Shown: positions 17,942 to 26,864, counted from the stretch's first letter. The stretch: DNA of 64,000 nt from Paenibacillus sinopodophylli (GCF_005930355.1 NZ_VDBO01000013.1:62001-126000); one strand, 5' to 3'. A program made the numbers and translations. Notes: generated by a model not told the origin, from the letters alone.

Positions 17942-18569
17942 TGATCATCCTTCTGTAGGTGAAGGAACTAAAAATATGATTGAACAGGATTGTGAGATGT
18001 TGGTTTCGGTTGTGCTATCTGCGGTCGAAGCACTAGATATCGTACAAATCGAGCAATTTGATCTCATCCTATGCGATTTGAATATGCCGGGCATCAGTGG
18101 TTTAGAGTTAACCAAAAGACTTATTCAACAAGATCCGGAAAGAAAGGTTATTATTTATTCTGGCTATGAGATTGGTTCGCACTTTAATCTGCTTATCGAA
18201 TCCGGCGTTTCGGGTTTTATATCTAAGACTGTATCTCGAGAACAGCTGCACAATGCGATTCGGTGTGTAATGAGAGGCGATACGGTGATACCGATTTCGT
18301 TATTAAAGCAGCTGAGACGGCATGAGGTGACGATAGGCCGCACAGAAGTCGCGATAGAGGATGTATCGATCAACGAGAAGGAGCAAACGATTCTACACGA
18401 GGTCGCTACTGGAATTAGCAATAAGGAGCTTGCTGCGATGCTTCATGTTAGTCAGCGGAATGTAGAGTACCAACTATCGCGTATTTTTGATAAACTCAAC
18501 GTTCGCTCACGCTCCGAAGCAATTAAAGAGGCACAGCGATTAGGGTTAATTAGTTTAGAACAGTACTAG
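17919..18569 (+). CDS. comA: ComA-like response regulator (NarL/LuxR type)
   Basis: 216 residues from GTG 17919, with CGGAGAGGGG upstream inside comP. The receiver domain has VDDHPSVGEG, phosphoacceptor Asp 53 in CDLNMPG, and a conserved Lys in ISKTVSREQL. The C-terminal LuxR-type helix-turn-helix (~140-216) reads GISNKELAAMLHVSQRNVEYQ...KLNVRSRSEA. It is the cognate regulator of the preceding kinase; target promoters are not evident in this window. Confidence 0.88.
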   Translation: MIRILLVDDHPSVGEGTKNMIEQDCEMLVSVVLSAVEALDIVQIEQFDLILCDLNMPGISGLELTKRLIQQDPERKVIIYSGYEIGSHFNLLIESGVSGFISKTVSREQLHNAIRCVMRGDTVIPISLLKQLRRHEVTIGRTEVAIEDVSINEKEQTILHEVATGISNKELAAMLHVSQRNVEYQLSRIFDKLNVRSRSEAIKEAQRLGLISLEQY

Positions 18570-18613
18570 GATGATCAATATAGCTTAAATAGGCTAACTG
18601 TTTAGCGGATTAA

Positions 18614-18660
18614 ACATAAACGGCAGATTATGGTTGCTCACCTTAATCTGCCGTTTATGT
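18614..18660. terminator. perfect 17-bp hairpin downstream of comA
   Basis: Arms 18614-18630 and 18644-18660 are perfect complements around a 13-base loop. T-tracts are weak on both sides. It separates comA from the convergent ABC-F gene. The rest of the 18570-18909 gap holds only a possible 33-codon ORF. Confidence 0.6.
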
Positions 18661-18772
18661 ATTTGAGAGGAGTTAAGTTTGCAGTTTCTCTTGATAGCCG
18701 AACATACTTTTTACAACAAGCTAAGCCTATCAAGATCCAGACACTCTGCAACTAATACGTCTGTTAAGCCGG

Positions 18773-18874
18773 TTACACCAAAAGCAAGCCAACCGCGACC
18801 CCTTGAGGCTGAACAGAAGCGATAACCCAGTCCAGCAGTTGATCTGGCGCAGCATCTGTAGACGAGTACTTCAT
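18773..18874 (-). CDS. possible 33-residue protein downstream of the ABC-F gene
   Basis: ATG at 18874, stop at 18773. The peptide starts MKYSSTDAAPDQLLDW and ends GVAVGLLLV. AAGGAC stands about nine bases upstream. It begins 36 bases after the ABC-F stop on the same strand. No family is recognised; it may be chance. Confidence 0.3.
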   Translation of the reverse strand: MKYSSTDAAPDQLLDWVIASVQPQGVAVGLLLV

Positions 18875-18909
18875 TGTATCGCCGTCCTTCCTAAAGGGTA
18901 ATCGTACTA

Positions 18910-20844
18910 TTACATATACTGTTCCCACTCTTCATAAGCAGAAGCTAATGAGGTTTTACGGGCTTCGATAACAGCTTGGATCTCCTGAATGCGGACATAA
19001 TCATTAAATATGGAAGGGTCAGTCAGTTGCTCTTCCAGCTCTAGAATTTGCTGCTCTAAGGCTGCAATGTCCTGCTCCAATTGTTCCAGCTTCCGCTGTC
19101 GGGCTCGTTCCTCCCGTTTAGCTTGCTTGTCGGCTTCGTATGAATTCGCAGGGACATTGTCGGAAACGGTGGCAGATTTCGAGCCTGAAGCCTGTTTGGA
19201 CGAGGCTTCGAGCCGTGCCTCCTCAATTTCAAGTTTTTTCTCTATCATTTCGTCATAATTTCCTAGGAAATGATCAGTTCCTGACGGTTTGAGTTCGACA
19301 ATTCGCTCGGCCATCTTGTTAAGAAAGTAGCGGTCATGTGATATGAAGAGCAGGGTACCTTCATAGTCGAGCAAAGCGGATTCAAGTACTTCTTTACTGA
19401 ATAGATCGAGATGGTTGGTCGGCTCATCCAGAATCAATAGGTTAGCTTGAGCAAGCATCAGCTTGGCTAAGGATACACGAGCTTTCTCACCGCCACTAAG
19501 GGAAGATACTCGTTTCAATACATCTTCTCCGCTGAATAGGAAATTGCCAAGCACTGTACGGATGCGTGCTTCCTCCATATGGGAGTACTCACCCCAAACC
19601 TCTTCTAGAACAGTGTTCTGTCCGTTCAACCTTGTCTGCTCTTGGTCATAGTAGCCGACTTTGACATGAGATCCGAATTTAATGGTACCTGTCGTTGGCT
19701 GATTTTGACCAACAATGACCTTGAGCAGTGTCGATTTCCCTATGCCGTTAGGACCGATGAGGGCAACCGTTTCACCGCGTGTAAGCTGAAAGGACACATT
19801 ACGGAATATCGGAACTTCTTTCTCAGGGAAAGTAACGGAAATATCGCTGATCCCGAGCACATCTTTACCAGTAGATCTTTCGATTTCGAAAGTGAATTGC
19901 GCTTTTTTTAAATCGCCTTGCGGCTTGTCCAATCTGTCCATCTTATCAAGCGATTTCCTTCTGCTCTGGGCGCGCTTAGTCGTTGAGGCTCGAACAATGT
20001 TGCGTTGAACAAATTGCTCCATGCGCGAGATTTCATCCTGCTGCTTCTCGAATTGCCGCATGTTGATCTCGTACTCCGCAGCTTTCAGCTCCATGTAGCG
20101 ACTGTAATTGCCTGTATAGCGCTTAGAGACATGGCGCTCGATTTCGATAATGGTTTGGGCAAGGGCATCTAGAAAGTAGCGGTCATGTGAAACGACAAGA
20201 ATGGCGCCTGAATAGCCGCGCAAGTAAGACTCTAGCCAGGTTAATGTCTCAATGTCGAGATAGTTGGTAGGCTCATCCAGCATAAGCAAATCCGGTGCTT
20301 GCAGCAATATACGGGCTAGAGCAAGTCGCGTCTTCTGTCCGCCGCTAAGTGTCGAAATCAGCGTATCAGCAGGAAAGTTCCCGAAGCCCATCCCGTGCAG
20401 AACACTGTTAATGCGTGTGTTGATTTCGAAGCCGCCTTGCTCTCGAAACTCATCCGAACGTTTGGAATAGCGGTCGAGTGTGCTTGCATACCGCTTCTCA
20501 TCCTGATGAAGAGCTGGATCAGCAATTTTGATTTCAAGTTCGCGCAGCTCTTGCTCTGCATCAAGTAAATGTGCAAACACGGCGCGCATTTCTGCCTCAA
20601 TGGTACGATTGGACTGCAATCCGCTGTTTTGAGCCAAGTAGCCGATTTTGGTTTCTTTAGCCTTGTGAATTGCTCCCGAGTCGGCAGACATCTCGCCGGC
20701 AATGATTTTTAACAGCGTTGATTTCCCTGCACCATTCACGCCTACGAGTCCGATCCGTTCCCGCTCTTGTACTTGCATCGAAATATTGGATAATACGACA
20801 TTTACGCCGTAGCTTTTTGTAATATTAGAAACCTGCAGCAGCAT
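18910..20844 (-). CDS. ydiF: ABC-F family ATPase, YdiF-like
   Basis: 644 residues. Two ATP-binding cassettes without membrane segments: first Walker A GVNGAGKST (~36), signature LSGGQKTR and LLMLDEPTNYLD; second Walker A GPNGIGKST (~360), LSGGEKAR and LLILDEPTNHLD. A P-site linker region, rich in Arg/Lys, lies between. The C-terminus is a coiled coil (ARQRKLEQLEQDIAALEQQI). ABC-F proteins act on ribosomes; this subgroup's exact role is unsettled. In B. subtilis the orthologous position follows gcp. Here the gene is on the opposite strand to its neighbours. Confidence 0.9.
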   Translation of the reverse strand: MLLQVSNITKSYGVNVVLSNISMQVQERERIGLVGVNGAGKSTLLKIIAGEMSADSGAIHKAKETKIGYLAQNSGLQSNRTIEAEMRAVFAHLLDAEQELRELEIKIADPALHQDEKRYASTLDRYSKRSDEFREQGGFEINTRINSVLHGMGFGNFPADTLISTLSGGQKTRLALARILLQAPDLLMLDEPTNYLDIETLTWLESYLRGYSGAILVVSHDRYFLDALAQTIIEIERHVSKRYTGNYSRYMELKAAEYEINMRQFEKQQDEISRMEQFVQRNIVRASTTKRAQSRRKSLDKMDRLDKPQGDLKKAQFTFEIERSTGKDVLGISDISVTFPEKEVPIFRNVSFQLTRGETVALIGPNGIGKSTLLKVIVGQNQPTTGTIKFGSHVKVGYYDQEQTRLNGQNTVLEEVWGEYSHMEEARIRTVLGNFLFSGEDVLKRVSSLSGGEKARVSLAKLMLAQANLLILDEPTNHLDLFSKEVLESALLDYEGTLLFISHDRYFLNKMAERIVELKPSGTDHFLGNYDEMIEKKLEIEEARLEASSKQASGSKSATVSDNVPANSYEADKQAKREERARQRKLEQLEQDIAALEQQILELEEQLTDPSIFNDYVRIQEIQAVIEARKTSLASAYEEWEQYM

Positions 20845-20931
20845 TTAGAAACCTCCAACAAAAAATTGTAAAGAACGAATGCTTTTACTACTCAATAGTG
20901 TACCATAAACGAGCGTCAGCATTGGCGAAAG

Positions 20932-20960
20932 TTGCATAACAGTGGTAAACTACTTTTAAT
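20932..20960 (+). promoter_or_regulatory. sigma-A type promoter before the cyclo-ligase gene
   Basis: TTGCAT (20932-20937) and TTTAAT (20955-20960) with 17 bases between, 28 bases before the GTG start. Confidence 0.5.
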
Positions 20961-20988
20961 GAAACAATAATGACGGGAACTAGAATAG

Positions 20989-21603
20989 GTGAGTATTCTG
21001 ATCAAGCCAAATCTACCGGGCGATAAAGCTTACATACGGAATCAAATGACCCTGAAGCGGAATAGCTTGTCTCTGGAGCAGCGGGAAATATGGTCAGAGA
21101 TGGCATGTACGCAAGCACAAGAATGGCTTGAGGAGCAAGGCGCAGCTGCGATCATGGTCTATGTTGCCTTTCGCAGCGAGCTTGATTTCTCTGCGCTAAT
21201 CGAATGGTGCTGGCGTACGGGGGTGGATGTTATTGTCCCAAGATGCATAGCTATGGATCGCTCGATGACGCTTTATTATTTGCGGAGCTGGGACGACCTG
21301 CAAGTCGGTGCATATGGAATTATGGAGCCAGATCCAGACAGGGCAGAAATGGCTGAGCAAGTGAGACCGTCTGTTGTCTTAGTTCCAGGTCTAGCATTTG
21401 ACAGGCAAGGAGGCCGACTTGGTTATGGCGGCGGCTATTACGATCGGTTTGCCGAGGCTATTCAGAATGTGAATCGAGAGCATGCAGACATGATTTGGTT
21501 AGGCGCAGCATTCGAAGAACAGCTTATCGACGAGGTCCCGCTTGAGCAGCATGATTTGAGAATGAGCGGGATCATTACCGAGCGCGGTGTACGTATGCAT
21601 TAA
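20989..21603 (+). CDS. 5-formyltetrahydrofolate cyclo-ligase
   Basis: 204 residues from GTG 20989. It converts 5-formyl-THF to 5,10-methenyl-THF using ATP. Typical motifs: VYVAFRSELDF near 55, VLVPGLAFDRQGGRLGYGGGYYDRF (~125-150; the glycine-rich nucleotide site), and DLRMSGIITE near the C-terminus. The gene begins a plus-strand run with the molybdenum-cofactor genes and is divergent from the ABC-F gene. Confidence 0.9.
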   Translation: MSILIKPNLPGDKAYIRNQMTLKRNSLSLEQREIWSEMACTQAQEWLEEQGAAAIMVYVAFRSELDFSALIEWCWRTGVDVIVPRCIAMDRSMTLYYLRSWDDLQVGAYGIMEPDPDRAEMAEQVRPSVVLVPGLAFDRQGGRLGYGGGYYDRFAEAIQNVNREHADMIWLGAAFEEQLIDEVPLEQHDLRMSGIITERGVRMH

Positions 21604-21688
21604 CATAAAGAAAGAGTATGGCGATGGTTACGATGGGCTTAGACTCTTGTGAGGCAAGCTTTTGTTACCAGTAGAAGGAGCGATAGTT

Positions 21689-22159
21689 GTGGGACTGACA
21701 CATTTCAACGAGCAGGGTCGAGCACGGATGGTAGACATCACAGATAAGGAAATTACTTCGCGCACGGCAGTTGCTCATACAAAGGTAACGATGAATCCAG
21801 AAACATTAGAACAAATTAAAGCGGGTAAGATTGGGAAAGGCGATGTGCTTGCAGTTGCGCAGGTGGCAGCGATTATGGCTGCCAAAAAAACAGCTGATTG
21901 GATTCCAATGTGCCATCCGCTTCCGCTTACAGGCATCAACGTGGTATTCAGCGATAATGGAGCGGATGAGCTTTATATAGAAGGAACCGTCAAAACGACC
22001 GGAAAAACCGGCGTTGAAATGGAAGCTCTCACAGCCGTCTCAGCCGCAGCACTGACTGTATACGACATGTGCAAGGCGCTGCAAAAGGATATGGTAATCG
22101 GTCCGACACAGCTTGTCTCCAAAAAAGGCGGCAAAAGCGGCGACTATCAAATCTCGTAA
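21689..22159 (+). CDS. moaC: cyclic pyranopterin monophosphate synthase
   Basis: 156 residues from GTG 21689, with AAGGAG eight bases before; this gives the family start LTHFNEQGRARMVDIT. KGDVLAVAQVAAIMAAKKTADWIPMCHPLPLTG and VKTTGKTGVEMEALTAVSAAALTVYDMCKA are hallmark MoaC segments, including the catalytic Lys/His region. MoaC with MoaA makes cyclic pyranopterin in molybdopterin synthesis. The next two genes belong to the same pathway. Confidence 0.95.
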   Translation: MGLTHFNEQGRARMVDITDKEITSRTAVAHTKVTMNPETLEQIKAGKIGKGDVLAVAQVAAIMAAKKTADWIPMCHPLPLTGINVVFSDNGADELYIEGTVKTTGKTGVEMEALTAVSAAALTVYDMCKALQKDMVIGPTQLVSKKGGKSGDYQIS

Positions 22160-22194
22160 AACCCATGAGCGAACAAGGAATGGGAGGAATGTAA

Positions 22195-22689
22195 ATGCGG
22201 TGGAAGGTAGCAATATTAACGGCAAGCGATAAGGGCTCACGCGGTGAACGCGAGGATACGAGCGCACAGGTTATTCGTGAATTAGTTGAGGAAGAGCTGG
22301 GCGGTGAAATTATTGATTATCGGATCGTTCCAGATGAGCAGGATGAAATTATGGCGGCGATTATTGAGATGACCGAATATTTTCAAGCGGATCTTGTATT
22401 AACAACGGGAGGAACTGGTCTTGCCCTGCGTGATGTAACGCCAGAGGCAACGCTCAAGGTTATTGACCGCGCTGTTCCTGGCCTTGCTGAGGCTATGCGG
22501 ATGGGAGCGCTCCAGAAAACAAGAAGAGCGATGCTATCAAGAGGCGTGTGCGGAATCCGTGGCAGCTCGCTCATCATAAACTTGCCGGGCAGTCCCAAGG
22601 GCGTGCATGAAAGCTTAATGGCTATAATGGATCAACTGCCGCATGCGCTCGATATTTTATCGGGAAAGATGGGAGAGCATAGTGTATGA
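22195..22689 (+). CDS. MogA/MoaB family molybdenum cofactor protein
   Basis: 164 residues. TASDKGSRGEREDTSAQ at the start, LVLTTGGTGLALRDVTPEAT (~66-85) and LPGSPKGVHE (~128) are the MoCF fold signature. Members adenylylate molybdopterin before metal insertion. The stop overlaps the next gene by ATGA (22686-22689), showing translational coupling. Confidence 0.9.
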   Translation: MRWKVAILTASDKGSRGEREDTSAQVIRELVEEELGGEIIDYRIVPDEQDEIMAAIIEMTEYFQADLVLTTGGTGLALRDVTPEATLKVIDRAVPGLAEAMRMGALQKTRRAMLSRGVCGIRGSSLIINLPGSPKGVHESLMAIMDQLPHALDILSGKMGEHSV

Positions 22690-23741
22690 GCCAGGAACAG
22701 AAGCAATTAGAAGGCGAGATTCAGCAGAGTGAGTCGACGATTCTGAAAGAAGTGTCGGTTCATGAGGCGATTGGCCTGCGATTGGCTCATGACTTGACTC
22801 GCATTATTCCAGGTGAGTTCAAAGGTCGTTTGTTTAAAAGAGGCCACATCGTGACGGAAGCAGATATTCCTAAGCTTCTTGACATTGGGAAAGAGCATAT
22901 ATACATTATGGAGCTCGGAGCAAACGATTTGCATGAGGATGATGCTGCTATTCGTATGGCAGAAGCGCTATATGGGGAGCATCTATTGTTAGCAGAGCCT
23001 CATGAGGGCAAGGTTAGTATCAAATCGGATATGCTGGGGCTTGCAGAGATCGATAAGGGAATCGTTGATGCCATTAATGGGCTCGGAGAAATTGCGCTTG
23101 CAACCATTAAGTCCAAAACAGTAGTCAAGTCTGGGCAGCCTCTTGCTGCGACGAGAGCGATACCTCTTGTTGTACCAAGAACGAAGGTTGAAACGGTGGA
23201 GAGACTTGCGGCTGAATATCGCTTAGCAAACGATGGTGAAGCCCCGCTTCGCGTACGTCCTTTCCAAAAGCTGAGGATCGGCTTGCTGACGACTGGCGGA
23301 GAAGTATACAGCGGTAGAATTACTGATAAGTTCGGGCCGGCCGTGAAGAATAAGCTGGAGGAGCTGGGATCAGAGGTAGCGGAGCAAAGGTTCTCTCCGG
23401 ATGATCGACAAACAATTGTCAAGGAAATACACTATTTGCTGGAACAAGGGTATGATATGATATTAGTGACGGGCGGAATGTCGGTTGATCCCGATGATCG
23501 TACGCCTGGTGCGATTAAAGCCGCAGGCGCGGATATCGTAAGTTACGGAACGCCGATGCTTCCAGGTTCAATGCTGCTTGTAGGCTATATAAATGGTAAA
23601 CCGATTATGGGGTTGCCAGGCTGTGTCATGCATGATCCATATACGTCCTTCGATGTGCTCCTGCCACGCATGCTTGCAGGGGATGTCATCGTACGAGAAG
23701 ATATTGTCGGTATGGGCTACGGCGGTTTAAACAATTGCTAA
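22686..23741 (+). CDS. MoeA-like molybdopterin-binding protein (short form)
   Basis: 351 residues. The N-terminal half (EVSVHEAIGLRLAHDLTRIIPGEFKGRLFKRGHIV) resembles the MoeA entry motif. The C-terminal half is an MoCF domain: LRIGLLTTGGEVYSGRI, MILVTGGMSVDPDDRTPGA and GLPGCVMHDPYTSFDVLLPR. It is shorter than full MoeA and lacks domain IV, so it could be a molybdopterin-binding relative rather than the molybdotransferase itself. Start overlaps the MogA/MoaB gene. Confidence 0.82.
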   Translation: MSQEQKQLEGEIQQSESTILKEVSVHEAIGLRLAHDLTRIIPGEFKGRLFKRGHIVTEADIPKLLDIGKEHIYIMELGANDLHEDDAAIRMAEALYGEHLLLAEPHEGKVSIKSDMLGLAEIDKGIVDAINGLGEIALATIKSKTVVKSGQPLAATRAIPLVVPRTKVETVERLAAEYRLANDGEAPLRVRPFQKLRIGLLTTGGEVYSGRITDKFGPAVKNKLEELGSEVAEQRFSPDDRQTIVKEIHYLLEQGYDMILVTGGMSVDPDDRTPGAIKAAGADIVSYGTPMLPGSMLLVGYINGKPIMGLPGCVMHDPYTSFDVLLPRMLAGDVIVREDIVGMGYGGLNNC

Positions 23742-23795
23742 GGATATATGCTTGCGAAAAGGAATGGATTCGTAAGACATGGAGGAGGTAATAAG

Positions 23796-24029
23796 ATGTC
23801 AGGAATAGGTGCAACGGGTATTATATTGCTCGTGTTGGTTGCTTTGCTTCTGTTTGGACCGAACAAGCTGCCAGAGCTCGGCCGTGCTTTCGGACGGACG
23901 CTGCGGGAATTCAAAGCAGGCGCAAGAGATATGATGGATGATGATGATCGCAAGGACAAGGATTCCAGTCGTGCAGAAGTGAATCGTTCGGAAAATAATG
24001 ATAAAGACAATAAGCGGCTGCCGGATTAA
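23796..24029 (+). CDS. tatA: twin-arginine translocase subunit TatA
   Basis: 77 residues from ATG 23796 with GGAGG upstream. One N-terminal membrane segment (TGIILLVLVALLLF), then FGPNKLPELGRAFGRTLREFK, the TatA hinge and amphipathic helix, and a charged tail (DMMDDDDRKDKDSS). TatA forms the pore ring of the Tat export system for folded proteins. tatC follows at 62 bases. Confidence 0.93.
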   Translation: MSGIGATGIILLVLVALLLFGPNKLPELGRAFGRTLREFKAGARDMMDDDDRKDKDSSRAEVNRSENNDKDNKRLPD

Positions 24030-24091
24030 TCGGGCCCGCTTTTTTATTGAATAAAAGGCAGCAAGCGCTGGGCAAGGGAGGTAAGCAAAAG

Positions 24092-24913
24092 GTGGGGTCG
24101 GAAGAACATAACAAATCGAAGCCAAAATCGCGCAAAGCACTTCTTCGTGAGGAGGGGCTGATGCCGCTGCTTGAGCATCTTGGCGAGCTTCGCAAGCGAC
24201 TCGTATATGTGTTGATTATTTTAGTGCTTGGCTTGGTGATCGGGCTTGTATTCGCACAGCCAGTTTATGATTTCCTTATGAGCCAGAAGCCAGCCAATAC
24301 CATTTCTTTACATACGTTCTCGCTATGGGACGGCATCGGGATGTATATGAAATTTGCATTCGTTATTGCTTTGATCTTGGCAATGCCGATGATTGCTTTT
24401 CAGCTGTGGGCGTTCGTAAAGCCAGCACTGCGCAAGAATGAGCAGCGATCCACGCTGAAATATGTGCCGTTCGCTCTTCTTATGTTTTTAATCGGACTGG
24501 CTTTTTCTTATTTCGTTGTATTTCCGCTTGCGTTCAATTTCACAAGGACGGTCTCGCAGCATCTGAACTTGGAAGAAACGTATGGTATTGCTCAGTATTT
24601 CACGTTCATGTTTAATTTGCTCATACCGATATCGCTTTTATTCGAGCTTCCGCTTGTCATTATGTTCTTGACAGCTATTCGCTTGGTAAATCCGAAACGG
24701 CTTCGCAAGATGCGCAGGTTTGCCTATTTCGTTATGGTGTTTATTGGAGTAGTCATAACGCCGCCGGATTTCATATCGGATATATTGGTGGCCATACCGT
24801 TAATCATCTTGTATGAGATCAGTGTGTTCTTATCGGGCACGGTACACAAAAAGCAATTAGCCGCAGACGCGAAATGGGAAGCGGAATTCGATAGCTCGCT
24901 TCATAAGGCTTAG
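24092..24913 (+). CDS. tatC: twin-arginine translocase subunit TatC
   Basis: 273 residues from GTG 24092, ten bases after AGGGAGG; an earlier TTG at 24047 has no site. Motif LLEHLGELRKRLVYVL opens the protein, and six hydrophobic segments follow, with YMKFAFVIALILAMPMIAFQLWAF and FVITPPDF-like GVVITPPDFISD. TatC recognises twin-arginine signal peptides. The N-terminal tail is basic and longer than usual. Confidence 0.93.
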   Translation: MGSEEHNKSKPKSRKALLREEGLMPLLEHLGELRKRLVYVLIILVLGLVIGLVFAQPVYDFLMSQKPANTISLHTFSLWDGIGMYMKFAFVIALILAMPMIAFQLWAFVKPALRKNEQRSTLKYVPFALLMFLIGLAFSYFVVFPLAFNFTRTVSQHLNLEETYGIAQYFTFMFNLLIPISLLFELPLVIMFLTAIRLVNPKRLRKMRRFAYFVMVFIGVVITPPDFISDILVAIPLIILYEISVFLSGTVHKKQLAADAKWEAEFDSSLHKA

Positions 24914-24915
24914 TG

Positions 24916-24948
24916 GAGAAGGGGAAATTCCTCTTCTTCTTTTTTTTG
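24916..24948 (+). terminator. terminator after tatC
   Basis: GAAGGGGAA and TTCCTCTTC can pair, then TTCTTTTTTTT. It is directly after the stop and just before the next promoter. Confidence 0.5.
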
Positions 24949-25007
24949 TTGACAAAACTTTGATTTCTTCGTAATATTTAAACAAACGTTTAAAACAAAT
25001 GTTTAAA
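24949..25007 (+). promoter_or_regulatory. promoter with tandem TetR-type operators
   Basis: TTGACA (24949-24954) and TAATAT (24972-24977) are 17 bases apart. Two palindromic units follow: TTTAAACAAACGTTTAA (24977-24993) and TTTAAAACAAATGTTTAAA (24989-25007), overlapping by five bases. They sit at and after the transcription start, a repression position. The likely repressor is the TetR protein encoded downstream. Confidence 0.7.
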
Positions 25008-25028
25008 TATACGGTAGGAGTGAAAATA

Positions 25029-26195
25029 ATGAAAAACGCACTACAAGCTTTTATGAAACGTCCAACGACTTGGGTTGGGCTTATTACGGCCATTATGTTC
25101 CAGGTCATTTTCTCAGTTATATGGATGACAGGCTACAATGGCGTGACTGACCGTATTGATCAGTTGAAAATTGCTGTAGTCAACGAAGATAAGCAAATGG
25201 GGCAGCAAATAGCGACAGGCTTGCTTGAGAACCTGCCATTCCAAATGAGTCAAATCGATAGCGTAGACGAAGCGAAGCAGCAGCTTAACGCACGTGAGCT
25301 TCAGATGCTTGTTGTCGTCCCAGCTGACTTCACGCAGAAGGCTTCAGCAGCGGATGGCACAGCTTCCATTTCATATTTCATTAATGAATCAAACCCGGCG
25401 CTGATCAAAAGCATCATGAGCGGTGCGGCTGCACAAATTACGGCTCAAATCAACGGTCAAGCTGTTGCAGGCGGCATTCAAACAGTACTCGGCAATATGA
25501 ACATGCCAGCTGATCAGGCCGCATCAGCGGCACAAGGGTTGGCACAGCGCGTTATGTCGGATATCCAGTCTACAAATGTGGTAAAAGGTATGAATAATCA
25601 GATGGTTCCGATGATGATGGTACTGGCATCCTACGTTGGCGCGATGATTATGGGGATGAACTTTGAGCAGTCCTCTATGGCAGTTAGTGGAGCGGTTAGT
25701 AGATGGCACCGCTTCGGTGTTAGAAGCATCCTTAATGTGATTGCAGCGGTTGTCGTATCACTAGTAGGTTCAACGCTGCTTGCTTCCTTTGGTGGTCAAA
25801 TAGCACATGGCTTCCTTCATATTTGGTTCTTCCAGCTGCTGTTCGTACTCACATTTATTTTTGTATCGCAGCTATTCCTTTACTTGTTCGGTATGGCCGG
25901 TATGCTGTTTAACATTATTTTGTTATCTGCGCAGCTTGTTACTTCAGGCGCAATCGTGCCGCGTGAGCTGCTGTCAGACTTCTACATTAAGCTGGGCGAT
26001 GCCCTGCCTGCAACCTATGCAGTAGAAGGCACAATGAATATCCTGTTTGGCGGTCCAGCGGCAACATCTGACGCTCTCAAGCTTAGCCTTATTGCAGTGG
26101 TAGCTATCGTGATAAGTATGCTAGCTGTAGCCATTAAGAAACAGCCGTTGCAGCAGCATCAGCCAAAGGTTGCGGTTGCAGGCCATAAACGATAA
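25029..26195 (+). CDS. YhgE/Pip-like ABC-2 type membrane protein
   Basis: 388 residues from ATG 25029 with TAGGAG upstream. One N-terminal membrane segment (VGLITAIMFQVIFSVIWM), an extracytoplasmic domain (~45-200; KIAVVNEDKQMGQQIATGLL is typical of the family), and five C-terminal membrane segments (~205-375). Such proteins are ABC-2-like permeases or phage-receptor-type proteins; no ATPase gene is next to it. It is co-transcribed or co-regulated with the following TetR gene through the operator at its promoter. Confidence 0.82.
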   Translation: MKNALQAFMKRPTTWVGLITAIMFQVIFSVIWMTGYNGVTDRIDQLKIAVVNEDKQMGQQIATGLLENLPFQMSQIDSVDEAKQQLNARELQMLVVVPADFTQKASAADGTASISYFINESNPALIKSIMSGAAAQITAQINGQAVAGGIQTVLGNMNMPADQAASAAQGLAQRVMSDIQSTNVVKGMNNQMVPMMMVLASYVGAMIMGMNFEQSSMAVSGAVSRWHRFGVRSILNVIAAVVVSLVGSTLLASFGGQIAHGFLHIWFFQLLFVLTFIFVSQLFLYLFGMAGMLFNIILLSAQLVTSGAIVPRELLSDFYIKLGDALPATYAVEGTMNILFGGPAATSDALKLSLIAVVAIVISMLAVAIKKQPLQQHQPKVAVAGHKR

Positions 26196-26264
26196 GGTTA
26201 AGCACTTGCCGTTACGCCTGGTATTATTCACAATAAAAGAAATATGCTAAAGTGGAGGACCGAG

Positions 26265-26855
26265 ATGACAACAGGAGATACGGATATTAAAGTGAGAATC
26301 TTGTTAGCTGCCAAAAAGCTGTTCGCAAAGCACGGCTTCGAAAAAACGACTGTACGGCAAATTTGCGAGGAAGCGGGAGCTAATGTTGCCCTCGTTTCCT
26401 ACCACTTTGGCGGAAAAGAAAATATGTTTGGCGCTTTATTCGAGCAGTTTTTCCCTAATGATCAAATTTCTAAAGTGAATCCACACTTAAGTCCTCTTGA
26501 TGGTGTTAAACTTATCGTCAGTGAAGTGACCAAGTTCAGATATCGCGACCCTCAGCTTATTGGTATCATACAACAGGAAATTATTATGAACACAGAGCGT
26601 ATTCAAAAAATACGAGAACATGTGATGCCCATGTGGAGGCTGCTGCGTAATTGGCTGCGGCAAGGCGAGGAACAGGGAATATTCCAATTCCGCTCACTGG
26701 ATACCGCGTTTATGTCAATCGTAGGAACACTATTGTTCCATAGACATACGGAATACTGGGCTATTATGCTTGATGAAGGAAAGCCTGAGCTGGATCAGAT
26801 GATTGAGGATTTGAGCATTTTCATTTTGGCTGGACTGCAATACAAACTTAAATAA
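26265..26855 (+). CDS. TetR/AcrR family transcriptional regulator
   Basis: 196 residues from ATG 26265 with GGAGG upstream. N-terminal helix-turn-helix: RILLAAKKLFAKHGFEKTTVRQICEEAGANVALVSYHFGGKENM. The C-terminal ligand domain resembles the CecR/DUF1956 group. It lies 69 bases after the membrane protein gene, and the duplicated palindromes before that gene are likely its operators. The ligand is unknown. Confidence 0.88.
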   Translation: MTTGDTDIKVRILLAAKKLFAKHGFEKTTVRQICEEAGANVALVSYHFGGKENMFGALFEQFFPNDQISKVNPHLSPLDGVKLIVSEVTKFRYRDPQLIGIIQQEIIMNTERIQKIREHVMPMWRLLRNWLRQGEEQGIFQFRSLDTAFMSIVGTLLFHRHTEYWAIMLDEGKPELDQMIEDLSIFILAGLQYKLK

Positions 26856-26864
26856 TTGACAACG

